A stretch of DNA of 64,000 bases from Chitinophaga filiformis. Lineage in GTDB: Bacteria; Bacteroidota; Bacteroidia; Chitinophagales; Chitinophagaceae. The stretch is taken from assembly GCF_900102545.1 (NCBI RefSeq), contig NZ_FNBN01000001.1, positions 1,318,221 through 1,382,220 on the forward strand, read 5' to 3'. The position numbers and the translations under genes were made by a program. Under the pieces are notes generated by a model. It did not search any database. It saw only the letters and a list, made by a program, of their open reading frames with translations, and was not told the DNA's origin. Positions 55,126 to 62,994 of this stretch are shown piece by piece. Positions within the stretch are counted from its first letter, which is position 1. Each line of letters opens with the position of its first letter.

Positions 55126-55887
55126 ATGAAAAAAACATTAACAGCTCTCTGTGCCCTCTTTCTGCTGGTATACAACGTTATAGCTGCTGCCCCTGTGCAG
55201 CAGCAACAGTTTGAAAAGGCCAACCTGCTTTACAAACAGAAACAATACACGGAAGCCGCCGGTATTTACCAGCAATTGATCGATGAAGGCTATCATCAGC
55301 CGCAGTTGTTTATCAATGCAGGCAATGCTTATTATAAAGCCAATAAGACCGGCCTCGCCATCTATAATTATGAAAAAGCCCTCGCAAGAGATCCTTTTAA
55401 TAAATCAGCCGCACACAATCTATCCGTTGCCAATCAAAGGGTAGAAGGTTATGTAAATGACCTGCCGCTGCTGTTCTTTCAGCAGTGGTGGTTACACATA
55501 CAACATTTCCACAGTCCTAATGGCTGGGTTACGGGCGCGGTTATTTTCTTCTGGCTACTGATAGCCGGCTTCATTGCCATACTGATCGTACCTGCTTTTA
55601 AACCCACTTTGTTACGGTGGGGGACAGGAGTGGCTACGCTGCTGTTCTTCTTCTACCTGACACTTGGCATCAGTACCTATGTTACTGCCAATGCGCACCA
55701 TGAGGGTATTATCATGGGTACTGCAGTGAAGGTAAAAGCAGCGCCAGACCAGGAAAGTAAAGATATGTTTGAACTGCACGAAGGTGTAAAAGTGCAGGTA
55801 ACCGACGCAACACAGGAATATTGCAAAATATTGCTACCGGATGGCAAGACCGGTTGGCTCGCTTGTGCAGAGATCAGGAGGTTGTAG
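55126..55887 (+). CDS. batE: BatE family protein (TPR and SH3)
   Basis: A 253-residue envelope protein. A signal peptide (to about residue 21) is followed by TPR repeats (QQFEKANLLYKQKQYTEAA; FINAGNAYYKANKTGLAIYNYEKALARDP), two membrane helices around 137-160 and 166-188, and a C-terminal bacterial SH3 domain (VKVKAAPDQESKDMFELHEG to GKTGWLACAEIRRL). This order is that of BatE. It follows batD by 12 nt. The full locus normally includes moxR, a DUF58 gene, batA, batB and batC; none are here. Confidence 0.92.
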   Translation: MKKTLTALCALFLLVYNVIAAAPVQQQQFEKANLLYKQKQYTEAAGIYQQLIDEGYHQPQLFINAGNAYYKANKTGLAIYNYEKALARDPFNKSAAHNLSVANQRVEGYVNDLPLLFFQQWWLHIQHFHSPNGWVTGAVIFFWLLIAGFIAILIVPAFKPTLLRWGTGVATLLFFFYLTLGISTYVTANAHHEGIIMGTAVKVKAAPDQESKDMFELHEGVKVQVTDATQEYCKILLPDGKTGWLACAEIRRL

Positions 55888-55891
55888 ACGA

Positions 55892-55953
55892 GCTGCAAAC
55901 TACAGGCTACAGGCGCGTAGGAACCCCTATACCTGAAGCCTGTAGTTTGCGGC
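55892..55953. terminator. hairpin between batE and the LytTR regulator
   Basis: A 17-bp stem with one mismatch (GCTGCAAACTACAGGCT and 55937-55953) closes a loop with a smaller inner stem. It abuts the stop codon of the leftward regulator gene. T-runs are poor. Confidence 0.65.
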
Positions 55954-56706
55954 TTAAAGCTTTTCTATCCTGTCCATAAACTCCTGCTTACGTTGACGGG
56001 AAACAGGTATACAACTCCCATCAGTCATAATGATATCCCCACCATCTCCCTTAATATACCTGTCCATATAGTTCAGATTGACCAGATAACTGTGGTGCAC
56101 CCTGAAGAATCCTTTGTTCCGCAGCAATCCTTCCACTTCTTTTAACGAACGGCACACGGATGCCGGCTCAGTGCCATTAATCATGTGAATACAGGTACTT
56201 TCCCCTTCTGCCACACAATAAAGAATATCCTTTACCAGCAACATTCTCAGTCCTTCGGGACATGGCAGCGCCAATCTTTCTCCCGGGTACAGGTGCTGGT
56301 GCAGAAATTCCATCAGGGAATCTGTTTTCTCCCCTGACTGTTCCTTTTGCCGTTGCCGCATCATCGCTTTATCAACAGCATTTATCAGGTCCTCCCGGCC
56401 AATTGGCTTAAGCAGATAATCCAATGCATTATGGCGGATCGCATCCAGCGCATAATGATCGTATGAAGTAGTAACAATAACGGAAAATGAAGCGTCTCTG
56501 CAGGCCTGCAGGACCTCAAATCCGTTCAATCCTGGCATTTCCACATCCAGGAAAAGAAGATCAGGTTGATATTTCTCAATTGCCTCCAATGCAGAGATCC
56601 CATCAGCGCAAACGGCCACTATGTTAACTGCAGGGCAATGCTTCTCCAGCAAAAGCTTCAATACACTTCTGCTGAGTTTTTCATCATCCACGATAATGGT
56701 GCGCAT
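55954..56706 (-). CDS. LytTR-family response regulator
   Basis: 250 residues: an N-terminal receiver domain with phospho-acceptor D54 (LLFLDVEMPGLNGFEV), acidic D7/D8 and K102 in DYLLKPIG, and a C-terminal LytTR DNA-binding domain (DILYCVAEGESTCIHM; FFRVHHSYLVNLNYM; IPVSRQRKQEFM). It is paired with the histidine kinase gene 134 nt upstream on the same strand. Targets are unknown. The receiver is intact even though the partner kinase looks damaged. Confidence 0.93.
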   Translation of the reverse strand: MRTIIVDDEKLSRSVLKLLLEKHCPAVNIVAVCADGISALEAIEKYQPDLLFLDVEMPGLNGFEVLQACRDASFSVIVTTSYDHYALDAIRHNALDYLLKPIGREDLINAVDKAMMRQRQKEQSGEKTDSLMEFLHQHLYPGERLALPCPEGLRMLLVKDILYCVAEGESTCIHMINGTEPASVCRSLKEVEGLLRNKGFFRVHHSYLVNLNYMDRYIKGDGGDIIMTDGSCIPVSRQRKQEFMDRIEKL

Positions 56707-56840
56707 GTTATTCTAATTCTTGTCCCCAAAAGACTCTCCCTCGGTCAGCATAAGAAAGCATAGGTGAGAGTCTGATATAATATACAATATTCTGTGTAAA
56801 GATGTGAAAGTTTCTTTTAGGCAGATGCTGTATTTATGTG

Positions 56841-57638
56841 TTACATTACGGCTTCTCTGGCGGCTATCTGCTGCATATTAATTATAACAAGATGACCGCT
56901 AGGTTGTTGCATTTCATTGTAAAGTTCCCGTTCTGTAATACCCGATCGCATATTATACCGCTCGTTAATGGCCTCTAATCTGGCCGCGGCAATAGTAATC
57001 CCCTGCGACAAATGGGCATCTTCCGCCGGCGGGCCCTGGTTCACGCCATTGTCCTCGATCCTTATGGAGAGCATTTCATGCTCCCGGCTGATCCTGATAC
57101 GCAGGCAGCCGCCTGTCTTCGTGGGGCGTAAGAGCAATCTGCGCCAGATGGCCTCCTGGATATAAGGTTGAATAATAAGCGGAGGGACAAATGTGAGTTG
57201 TTGAAATACTTCGGGGGTGATTTCCAGCTCATAGTCAAACTGGGTGCCGAAACGGAGTTGTTCCAGCTGTAAATACAGTTCCAGCGCCTCAATATCCTCT
57301 TCGAGGTTTATCCACTCCCGGTTACAGTTCCGGATAATAAGGCGCATCAGGCGCGCAAAGCGCGTCAGATAGAGGGAAGCTTGATCGGTACTGGTAGTGA
57401 GGATGTAATGATGAATAGCGTTCAGGCTATTAAAGATAAAATGAGGATCCATCTGTGCCTGGAATGCATGCATTTCCAGGTGTACCAGCTGCTGTTGCCT
57501 GCTTATCTCTTTCGTTGAAGTCTGCTTAATATGCCTTTCACGTATATAAAACACGCAGCAGATCATGATCAAACTCAACAGAAAAAACACCCAGTACGGC
57601 CAACCTACTGCATTGAGTATGTTAGAGCAAAGAACCAA
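56841..57638 (-). pseudogene. LytS-type histidine kinase, apparently 5'-truncated and degenerate
   Basis: The 265-codon reading frame starts with TTG, and a stop lies five codons upstream. What remains is one membrane helix (VGWPYWVFFLLSLIMICCVF, typical of the helix after a periplasmic sensor) and the cytoplasmic kinase: phospho-acceptor H66 in MDPHFIFNSLNAIHHYI, then an N-box and DNG. The N-box reads IQPYIQEAIWRRL where the family has QPxxENAIxHG, so the Mg-binding Asn is replaced by Glu162; D196 of IEDNG is kept and the G-box is weak. No sensor domain is found upstream in any frame. It may be a decaying gene or a signalling pseudokinase. Confidence 0.7.
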
Positions 57639-57834
57639 AATTGAAAAGGTTTACGAAAGGATATAAATTCTAAGCACCTCACAAAGTCGCACAATCCTGA
57701 TAGCACAATACAAAACGGAGTTAAGACCGGTGCTAAATATCCGTCAAATCTGGTTCCCGGGAAAGGGGCAATTATTACAAGGCAGCATTTGCAGAACAAC
57801 CGGGGGAAAACAAAGGGTAAATGGCGGTTGATGG

Positions 57835-58542
57835 CTATTCGGTGAATTTGTAACCCACTCCTCTTACAGAGTGAAAATACCTCGAATTGCGGCTGTCCTC
57901 TTCAAAATATTTACGGAAGTTGAGAATAAAGTTGTCAATTGTACGGGTGGTAGGATACACATTATATCCCCACACTACCTGCAGGATCTTTTCACGGGTC
58001 ACCACCTCGCCTTTATTTTCGATGAGCAGCTTCAGCAACATCGTTTCCTTCTTACTCAGTTCATAGTGTTTTCCGTCTTTACCGATGCACTCCTGCGCAG
58101 CAAAGTCGATCTCATTGTTGCCAAAATGGTATACGGTAGACACGCTGTCCTTATCCTGTATGCGTTTGTTTTTAACGATCAATTTTTCCACGCGCAACAA
58201 CAGTTCTTCCAGGTTGAAAGGCTTGGTCATATAATCGTCCCCGCCTTTCTTCAGGCCCAATACACGGTCTGCGCTACTGTTCTTCGCACTGAGGAACAGG
58301 ATAGGCACTTCATTATTCTGGATACGGATGTTCTCACAAACGGCAATACCGTCCATTTCCGGCAGCATGATATCCAGGATGATCAGGTCAAAATATTCGT
58401 TCTTTACCGCCTTTAAAGCTGCGGTGCCATTATCTACAGCTGTTACTTCATATCCCTCCAGCTCCAGGTTCAGTTTCAATGCTTCCTGGAGGTTTTCTTC
58501 GTCCTCTACCAGTAGTATGGATGCTTTAGTAGCTTCCTTCAT
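57835..58542 (-). CDS. OmpR-family response regulator
   Basis: 235 residues: receiver domain with D57 (LIILDIMLPEMDG), E13/D14 acidic pair, Lys in DDYMTKPFNLEELLLRV, and a C-terminal winged helix (ELSKKETMLLKLLIENKGEVVTREKI, VWGYNVYPTTRTIDNFI, YFHSVRGVGYKF). It lies 23 nt behind its sensor kinase. VGYKF and the DNFI pattern are typical of the group. Target genes are not evident. Confidence 0.95.
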   Translation of the reverse strand: MKEATKASILLVEDEENLQEALKLNLELEGYEVTAVDNGTAALKAVKNEYFDLIILDIMLPEMDGIAVCENIRIQNNEVPILFLSAKNSSADRVLGLKKGGDDYMTKPFNLEELLLRVEKLIVKNKRIQDKDSVSTVYHFGNNEIDFAAQECIGKDGKHYELSKKETMLLKLLIENKGEVVTREKILQVVWGYNVYPTTRTIDNFILNFRKYFEEDSRNSRYFHSVRGVGYKFTE

Positions 58543-58565
58543 AATTAATAGTTGCTATCGCTAAT

Positions 58566-59585
58566 TTACACTCTTTGAATGGAATATACGGGCCAGGTTA
58601 TCTCAAAACTGGCGCCCGCAGGTACGTTATCTTTCACGACAATCGTGCCTCCATGCTGCTGTACGATCTTCCTGCTAAGAAACAATCCGAGTCCGGAGCC
58701 CTTTGCTTTACGCGTATTTTCATTGCCTATACGATAAAACTTCAGGAAGATCCTTTCCCGCTCATCCTCCGGGATACCGGGTCCCTCATCTGTCACCATC
58801 AGTTTCAATGCACTGCCGCTGCATTCTTTCAGTGTTACATCGATCACGGTATGCTTAGGCGCGTATTTAACAGCATTTTCGACCAGGTTGCTCAACAGGA
58901 TCTGCAACATGAACTTATCCCCATTGATCCACACATCTGGCAAAATATGTGCCTGTATCGTATGTGTCGAAATGCGTGACTGCATTTCCCTGATCCCTGT
59001 TTCCAGCAGATCGGAGAAATCTATGTCTTCCCGGAATAGCTGATATCGTTGCGCCTCCATCTGGGAAGCCAGGAGAATGTTGTTACAAAGCTGATCCAGC
59101 CGGTTGGTTTCCCGGATGGTATTGTCGAGTAGTTTTAGTCGCTTTTCGTCATCCAGCTTGTGTTTCCGGAGCGTTTCGAGGTTCAGTTTCGCAGCCGCGA
59201 TAGGCGATTTCAGTTCATGTGTAACGGCCATCATGAAGTTCTGCTGCTGTTGGGATAAGCGCATTTGCTTCCAGATAGACCGGTATACGAAAAATCCTCC
59301 CAGTAAGATAATAGCCAGAAAGATTAATCCCTCGCTGAAAAACATGACAGAACGTCTCTCTTCCGTCGATTGTATACGTTCTAATTCCTGATGAAACTCT
59401 ACGGGGTGTGCAATACTGTCAGTCCGGAGCACCAGGTTCTGGATTTCAAAACGGGTGATCTGTTCACTCTGGTTGAACAGGAGCACTCCCCACCACATCA
59501 ATGCCAGGATGGTATATGCCAGTACAAAAAGGTATACGAAGTGGATACCACTTCTTCCCTCCATTTTACGGAATAACTTTTTCAT
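58566..59585 (-). CDS. membrane sensor histidine kinase
   Basis: 339 residues from ATG at MKKLFRKMEG. Two membrane helices (about 15-37 and 83-103) bracket a short periplasmic loop of roughly 45 residues. The HisKA domain carries H123 in VTHELKSPIAAAK. The ATPase domain has LLSNLVENAVKYAP (N-box), DEGPGIPEDERERIF (G1), FYR and GSGLGLFLSRKIV (G2). All residues needed for autophosphorylation are present. It overlaps the 3' end of gldH by 20 nt and is followed by the OmpR-type regulator. Confidence 0.95.
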   Translation of the reverse strand: MKKLFRKMEGRSGIHFVYLFVLAYTILALMWWGVLLFNQSEQITRFEIQNLVLRTDSIAHPVEFHQELERIQSTEERRSVMFFSEGLIFLAIILLGGFFVYRSIWKQMRLSQQQQNFMMAVTHELKSPIAAAKLNLETLRKHKLDDEKRLKLLDNTIRETNRLDQLCNNILLASQMEAQRYQLFREDIDFSDLLETGIREMQSRISTHTIQAHILPDVWINGDKFMLQILLSNLVENAVKYAPKHTVIDVTLKECSGSALKLMVTDEGPGIPEDERERIFLKFYRIGNENTRKAKGSGLGLFLSRKIVQQHGGTIVVKDNVPAGASFEITWPVYSIQRV

Positions 59586-60075
59586 TGTTTCGTAACCCGG
59601 CTTTCTCAATCCGCAGGCCTACATTCATGATATCCGGCAACGGATTTTGCCGCATGTTTTGTTCAAAAGTAAACTTGTATGTACCCGGCTTGCTCAGGAT
59701 AGCCTTTTGCTGAATGGGAATTCTATGTTCATAAATATCATCCAGCCTGCTACCCAGCCATTTGCCGGAATTATCCGCCAACGGTAACTCTACCCGTTGT
59801 GTGACCGGCTTTTCTCCAGGAAACTGCGTATGTACCTGTAGCCATATATTGCTGAAAGGGTAGGAGTCTTTATGCCTTATGTTCACATAGATATTGTAAA
59901 CATACGCTGTATCCTGAGGCTGCACGGTAACCTCAAAAACAGGCTTGTAAGCATAAGACCATTCATGTCCCGGGATATCCAGGTTCTTTTCATAGGTATC
60001 CATCTTCGGTGGCTGACAGGCGGCTGCAGATAACAGCATGCCCGCGGCCACGACAATCCGGCAGAGTCTATTCAT
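59566..60075 (-). CDS. gldH: gliding motility lipoprotein GldH
   Basis: A 169-residue lipoprotein with lipobox LLSAAAC. The mature domain (HEWSYAYKPVFEVTVQ, YNIYVNIRHKDSYPFSNIWL, and GTYKFTFEQNMRQNPLPDIMNVGLRIEK) is the GldH beta-sandwich pattern. GldH is needed for gliding in Flavobacterium, but homologues occur in non-gliding relatives, where they probably serve the envelope. It sits between yicC and a two-component system. Confidence 0.92.
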   Translation of the reverse strand: MNRLCRIVVAAGMLLSAAACQPPKMDTYEKNLDIPGHEWSYAYKPVFEVTVQPQDTAYVYNIYVNIRHKDSYPFSNIWLQVHTQFPGEKPVTQRVELPLADNSGKWLGSRLDDIYEHRIPIQQKAILSKPGTYKFTFEQNMRQNPLPDIMNVGLRIEKAGLRNNEKVIP

Positions 60076-60123
60076 ATTTTATCACAATACGTTTTATCCT
60101 GAGGAACGATATCGGTCATCTGA

Positions 60124-60999
60124 TTACAGTACGTTCAGCACCTGTTCTTTCGCCTTTTCCAGTTCATCTTTCATGAGTACCACCCATTGCTGGATATTGG
60201 CATCATTGGCTTTGGAACCGGTCGTATTAATCTCACGTCCTATTTCCTGCAGCACGAAGCCCAGCTTCTTTCCCTTTGAAGGATCCGCTTCAGCCAGGAT
60301 CTCCTTGAAATAACGACAGTGGTTCTCCAACCTGATAAGTTCTTCGGAAATATCGAGTTTTTCCAGGTAGAAGATCAATTCCTGTTCCAGGCGGTTCTCA
60401 TCCACATTTTCTTTCCCTACATGCTCCGCCAATAAACCTTCCAGTCGCTGACGCACTCTCTCTTTACGCTGCGGGTCCAGCTCACGCACCTTTACACAGT
60501 AAGATTCTATGTTCTCTATACGCAGCAACAGGTCTGCAGACAGCATCTGTCCTTCATCCAGGCGATGCGCATCCAGATCAGCTACCGCCAGCTGTATCAC
60601 CTTTGCCACTTCCAGCCATTCTTCTTCCGTGATCTGCTCCGTAGCCGGTGTTACCACCTCCGGCAGCTTCATCAGCACGTTCAGCATGTCTTCCTGTGGC
60701 AGGTTCAACTCTGTAGCCAGGGATGTAATAGAGCTATGGTAATATTTAGCAAGATCCGTATTAATGACCACCGGACGGGTAGCCCCGTTCTGCCTTATAT
60801 TTACTGTCGCATCCAGGGTACCGCGCAAGAGGGTTTGTTGCAGCTGGTTGCGGATATCAAACTCATAAGGCTTCAACAGCGGGGAAATCTTCAGGTTTAC
60901 CTCAAATTGCTTACCATTGAGCGATTTTACTTCAACTACAACCGTAGTCTCGCCCCTGGTAGTTTCCGCCCTTCCAAAGCCGGTCATTGATTTCAGCAT
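60124..60999 (-). CDS. yicC: YicC-family endoribonuclease
   Basis: 291 residues with both YicC domains: the N-terminal MLKSMTGFGRAE motif, VEVKSLNGKQFEVNLKISP, and the C-terminal DUF1732 region (RLEQELIFYLEKLDISEELIRLENHCRYF, GKKLGFVLQEIGREINTTGSKAND). E. coli YicC cleaves RNA with help of PNPase. Bacteroidota usually place gmk behind yicC; here gldH follows after 48 nt. Confidence 0.94.
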   Translation of the reverse strand: MLKSMTGFGRAETTRGETTVVVEVKSLNGKQFEVNLKISPLLKPYEFDIRNQLQQTLLRGTLDATVNIRQNGATRPVVINTDLAKYYHSSITSLATELNLPQEDMLNVLMKLPEVVTPATEQITEEEWLEVAKVIQLAVADLDAHRLDEGQMLSADLLLRIENIESYCVKVRELDPQRKERVRQRLEGLLAEHVGKENVDENRLEQELIFYLEKLDISEELIRLENHCRYFKEILAEADPSKGKKLGFVLQEIGREINTTGSKANDANIQQWVVLMKDELEKAKEQVLNVL

Positions 61000-61124
61000 A
61001 ATAGAGATTTGTAGGCAACAAACCTACCTAAATTAGGCCAAAGCACAAAGAATAGTGCAGGCAAACGACAGCAGCACACCATATAAGCTGCCAGGAAGCC
61101 CACGTCAGGGCATCCACGCAGCCG

Positions 61125-61712
61125 CTATTTAAACAGCATATCATATACCTCCCGTTGCCCCATTTCCCGCATCTGGCCTGGTTCCAGCCCATCTACCGTA
61201 ATGCGCCCTATCCGGTAACGGATAAGTCTCAACGTTGGAAAGCCTACGGCCGCAGTCATTTTCCTTACCTGCCTGTTTTTACCCTCACTTAGCACTAACC
61301 TGATCCAGGGGGCAGGAATCAACTTACGGAAACGGATAGGCGGATTGCGGTCCGGTACAACCGGGTCCGTTTCAAATAAGGCCGCCTGGCAACGCCGGGT
61401 TTGATACTGTTTCCCATCTACCGCGATCTTTACACCCTGTTTCAGCTGCTGTACGGCTTCCGCTGTTACCGCCCCATCTACCTGGACCCAATATTCCCTT
61501 TCATGGGCGAATTTAGGGTCCAGCAACCTGTGGGTCAGCGATTTATCATTCGTCAGAATAAGCAAACCCTCACTATCATAGTCAAGCCTGCCCACCGGAT
61601 ATACATCCGAAGGAACTTTAAAGTAATCTGCCAGGCTCTCCTTTCCTTCCTCTTTCCCAAAACGGGTCAGTACCTGGAAAGGTTTATATATAATATAATA
61701 TTTAAGTGACAT
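61125..61712 (-). CDS. rRNA pseudouridine synthase, RsuA/RluE type
   Basis: A compact 195-residue synthase lacking the N-terminal S4 domain, like RluE of E. coli (23S rRNA U2457). Catalytic Asp is in GRLDYDSEGLLILTND; KYYIIYKPFQVLTRF at the N-terminus and SEGKNRQVRKMTAAVGFPTLRLIRYRIG near the C-terminus are family motifs. It is divergent from the FNR-like regulator. The precise target uridine is inferred from size. Confidence 0.92.
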   Translation of the reverse strand: MSLKYYIIYKPFQVLTRFGKEEGKESLADYFKVPSDVYPVGRLDYDSEGLLILTNDKSLTHRLLDPKFAHEREYWVQVDGAVTAEAVQQLKQGVKIAVDGKQYQTRRCQAALFETDPVVPDRNPPIRFRKLIPAPWIRLVLSEGKNRQVRKMTAAVGFPTLRLIRYRIGRITVDGLEPGQMREMGQREVYDMLFK

Positions 61713-61758
61713 GCTCGAAGTAGTAAGGAATCGTACGTTTATTTTGGCCGTAAATTAG

Positions 61759-61766
61759 TAATTTTG
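61759..61766 (+). promoter_or_regulatory. -7 promoter element of FNR-like gene
   Basis: TAATTTTG matches TAnnTTTG and lies 13 nt before the ATG. Confidence 0.6.
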
Positions 61767-61779
61767 CACACTGAAAACT

Positions 61780-62490
61780 ATGTGTACGCCTTTCCATAAT
61801 GCCTCGTGTGCAAATTGTCAGGACCGCTTTGGATCAATTTTGTTCAAAGCGGAGAAGTGCAATCTGGAAGAGATCGAATCTGCCAAGGTATGTACCACAT
61901 ACAAAAAAGGCCAGGTTGTATTCCAGGAGGGCGCTTATCCCTTCGGCATTTACTGCGTGAATACCGGCAAGATCAAACTGTCACACTGTGGCGATGATGG
62001 CCGGGAACAGATCGTTCGTCTCTGCAAGCCCGGCGACATTATAGGCTATAAGGCACTCCTCAGCGCAGAACGTTACACCGCATCTGCCATCGCCCTGGAC
62101 GATTCCTCCGTTTGTTTTATTCCGAAAGACCTTTTCATGAGCGTATTGCAGAAAGATGCCAGCCTTTCCCTGGAAATGATGCGTATCCTGGCAAGCGAGC
62201 TCAGAAAAGCGGAAATGAAAATCACTCACCTGGCCCAGAAGCCGGTACGTGAACGCCTGGCAGAAACCCTGCTTTTCCTGAAAGAAACCTATGGCGTGGA
62301 ACCAGACGGCTTTACCCTCAATGTGCGCCTCTCCCGTGAGGAAATTGCCAACCTGGTAGGAACCGCCACAGAATCGGCCATCCGCCTGCTCTCTGAGTTC
62401 AAAAAAGACGGTCTTATCGAGTTACAGGGCAAAAAGATCCGCCTGCTCAACCCGGAAGAACTGATGCGCACCGCCAACCTCCAGGACTAA
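61780..62490 (+). CDS. Crp/Fnr-family regulator, FNR-like
   Basis: 236 residues. The N-terminus holds C2, C10, C13 and C27 (MCTPFHNASCANCQDR), a pattern like the [4Fe-4S] ligands of FNR, though a further ligand (C38) and spacing differ. A cyclic-nucleotide-type beta-barrel follows (GQVVFQEGAYPFGIYCVNTG), then a dimer helix and a C-terminal winged helix with the recognition region LSREEIANLVGTATESAIRLLSEF. E-x-x-x-S/T-R is seen as ESAIR, consistent with FNR-type TTGAT half-site recognition. It precedes a CcoI-type ATPase, so it probably controls cbb3 oxidase genes in low oxygen. Confidence 0.9.
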   Translation: MCTPFHNASCANCQDRFGSILFKAEKCNLEEIESAKVCTTYKKGQVVFQEGAYPFGIYCVNTGKIKLSHCGDDGREQIVRLCKPGDIIGYKALLSAERYTASAIALDDSSVCFIPKDLFMSVLQKDASLSLEMMRILASELRKAEMKITHLAQKPVRERLAETLLFLKETYGVEPDGFTLNVRLSREEIANLVGTATESAIRLLSEFKKDGLIELQGKKIRLLNPEELMRTANLQD

Positions 62491-62679
62491 TACCTCCTCC
62501 TCTCAGGCCTCCTCAATCTATCTTTAAGTCCACCCTTTCTTCGTCGCTTCGCCGTCGCTTGTTCGTTCCTTCTTCGTCCGTTACCTGATCAGCATTTCTT
62601 GCCAGAATTTAAGCTCACAACCGTCACATAAGGCCTAACCACCATACGGACTATTCCTTATTATCAACACCTTACAAAA
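62491..62679. other. pyrimidine-rich intergenic stretch
   Basis: Apart from the repeat that follows, this holds a C/T-rich run at 62530-62580 of TTCGTC/TTCGCCGTCG-like words and no gene. No TTGAT-N4-ATCAA FNR site was seen by eye. Confidence 0.5.
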
Positions 62680-62843
62680 CAAGTATTTTGAATAATCCTT
62701 GTAAGGGCTTTACCATAGCCTATTCGGTGAGATAACCCATATATAACCCATATATAAGCCATATATGACCCATATATAACCCATATTCATAGAGATATGG
62801 GTTATATATGGGTTATATGTGGTTAAAGAATGCTTTATAGATG
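62680..62843 (-). repeat. 11-bp-periodic hairpin repeat, copy B (inverted relative to copy A)
   Basis: The 28-bp stem (62759-62786 with 62795-62822, two mismatches) closes on 8 nt. Read on the minus strand it has the same order as copy A: stem, further ATATATGGGTT-type units, then ATCTCACCGAAT and a tail ending AATACTTG. It has one 11-bp unit fewer than copy A, and its loop sequence differs while the stem is conserved. It lies between the FNR-like gene and the P-type ATPase. Confidence 0.85.
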
Positions 62844-62971
62844 AGTTACCAAAGGGTACTCTTCGGATATCCACCGATACGCCAAAGGTATTTCCAGAAT
62901 ACCCACCCGGCCGCTGACAACGATCAGCGCTCCTTTTGATACCCATCATTGTCTGCCCCCCGCCTTGCAGG

Positions 62972-62979
62972 TAGTTTTG
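62972..62979 (+). promoter_or_regulatory. -7 promoter element of ccoI-like gene
   Basis: TAGTTTTG matches TAnnTTTG with TTG 20 nt upstream (62949-62951). It lies 15 nt before the ATG, so transcription starts after repeat copy B. Confidence 0.6.
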
Positions 62980-62994
62980 CCAAAATCCTTTATC

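Noticed and set aside
57605..57799. Frame upstream of the LytS-type kinase as its missing sensor
   Set aside because: The translation is Cys/Phe-rich with no sensor-domain or signal-peptide features and overlaps the kinase in another frame.
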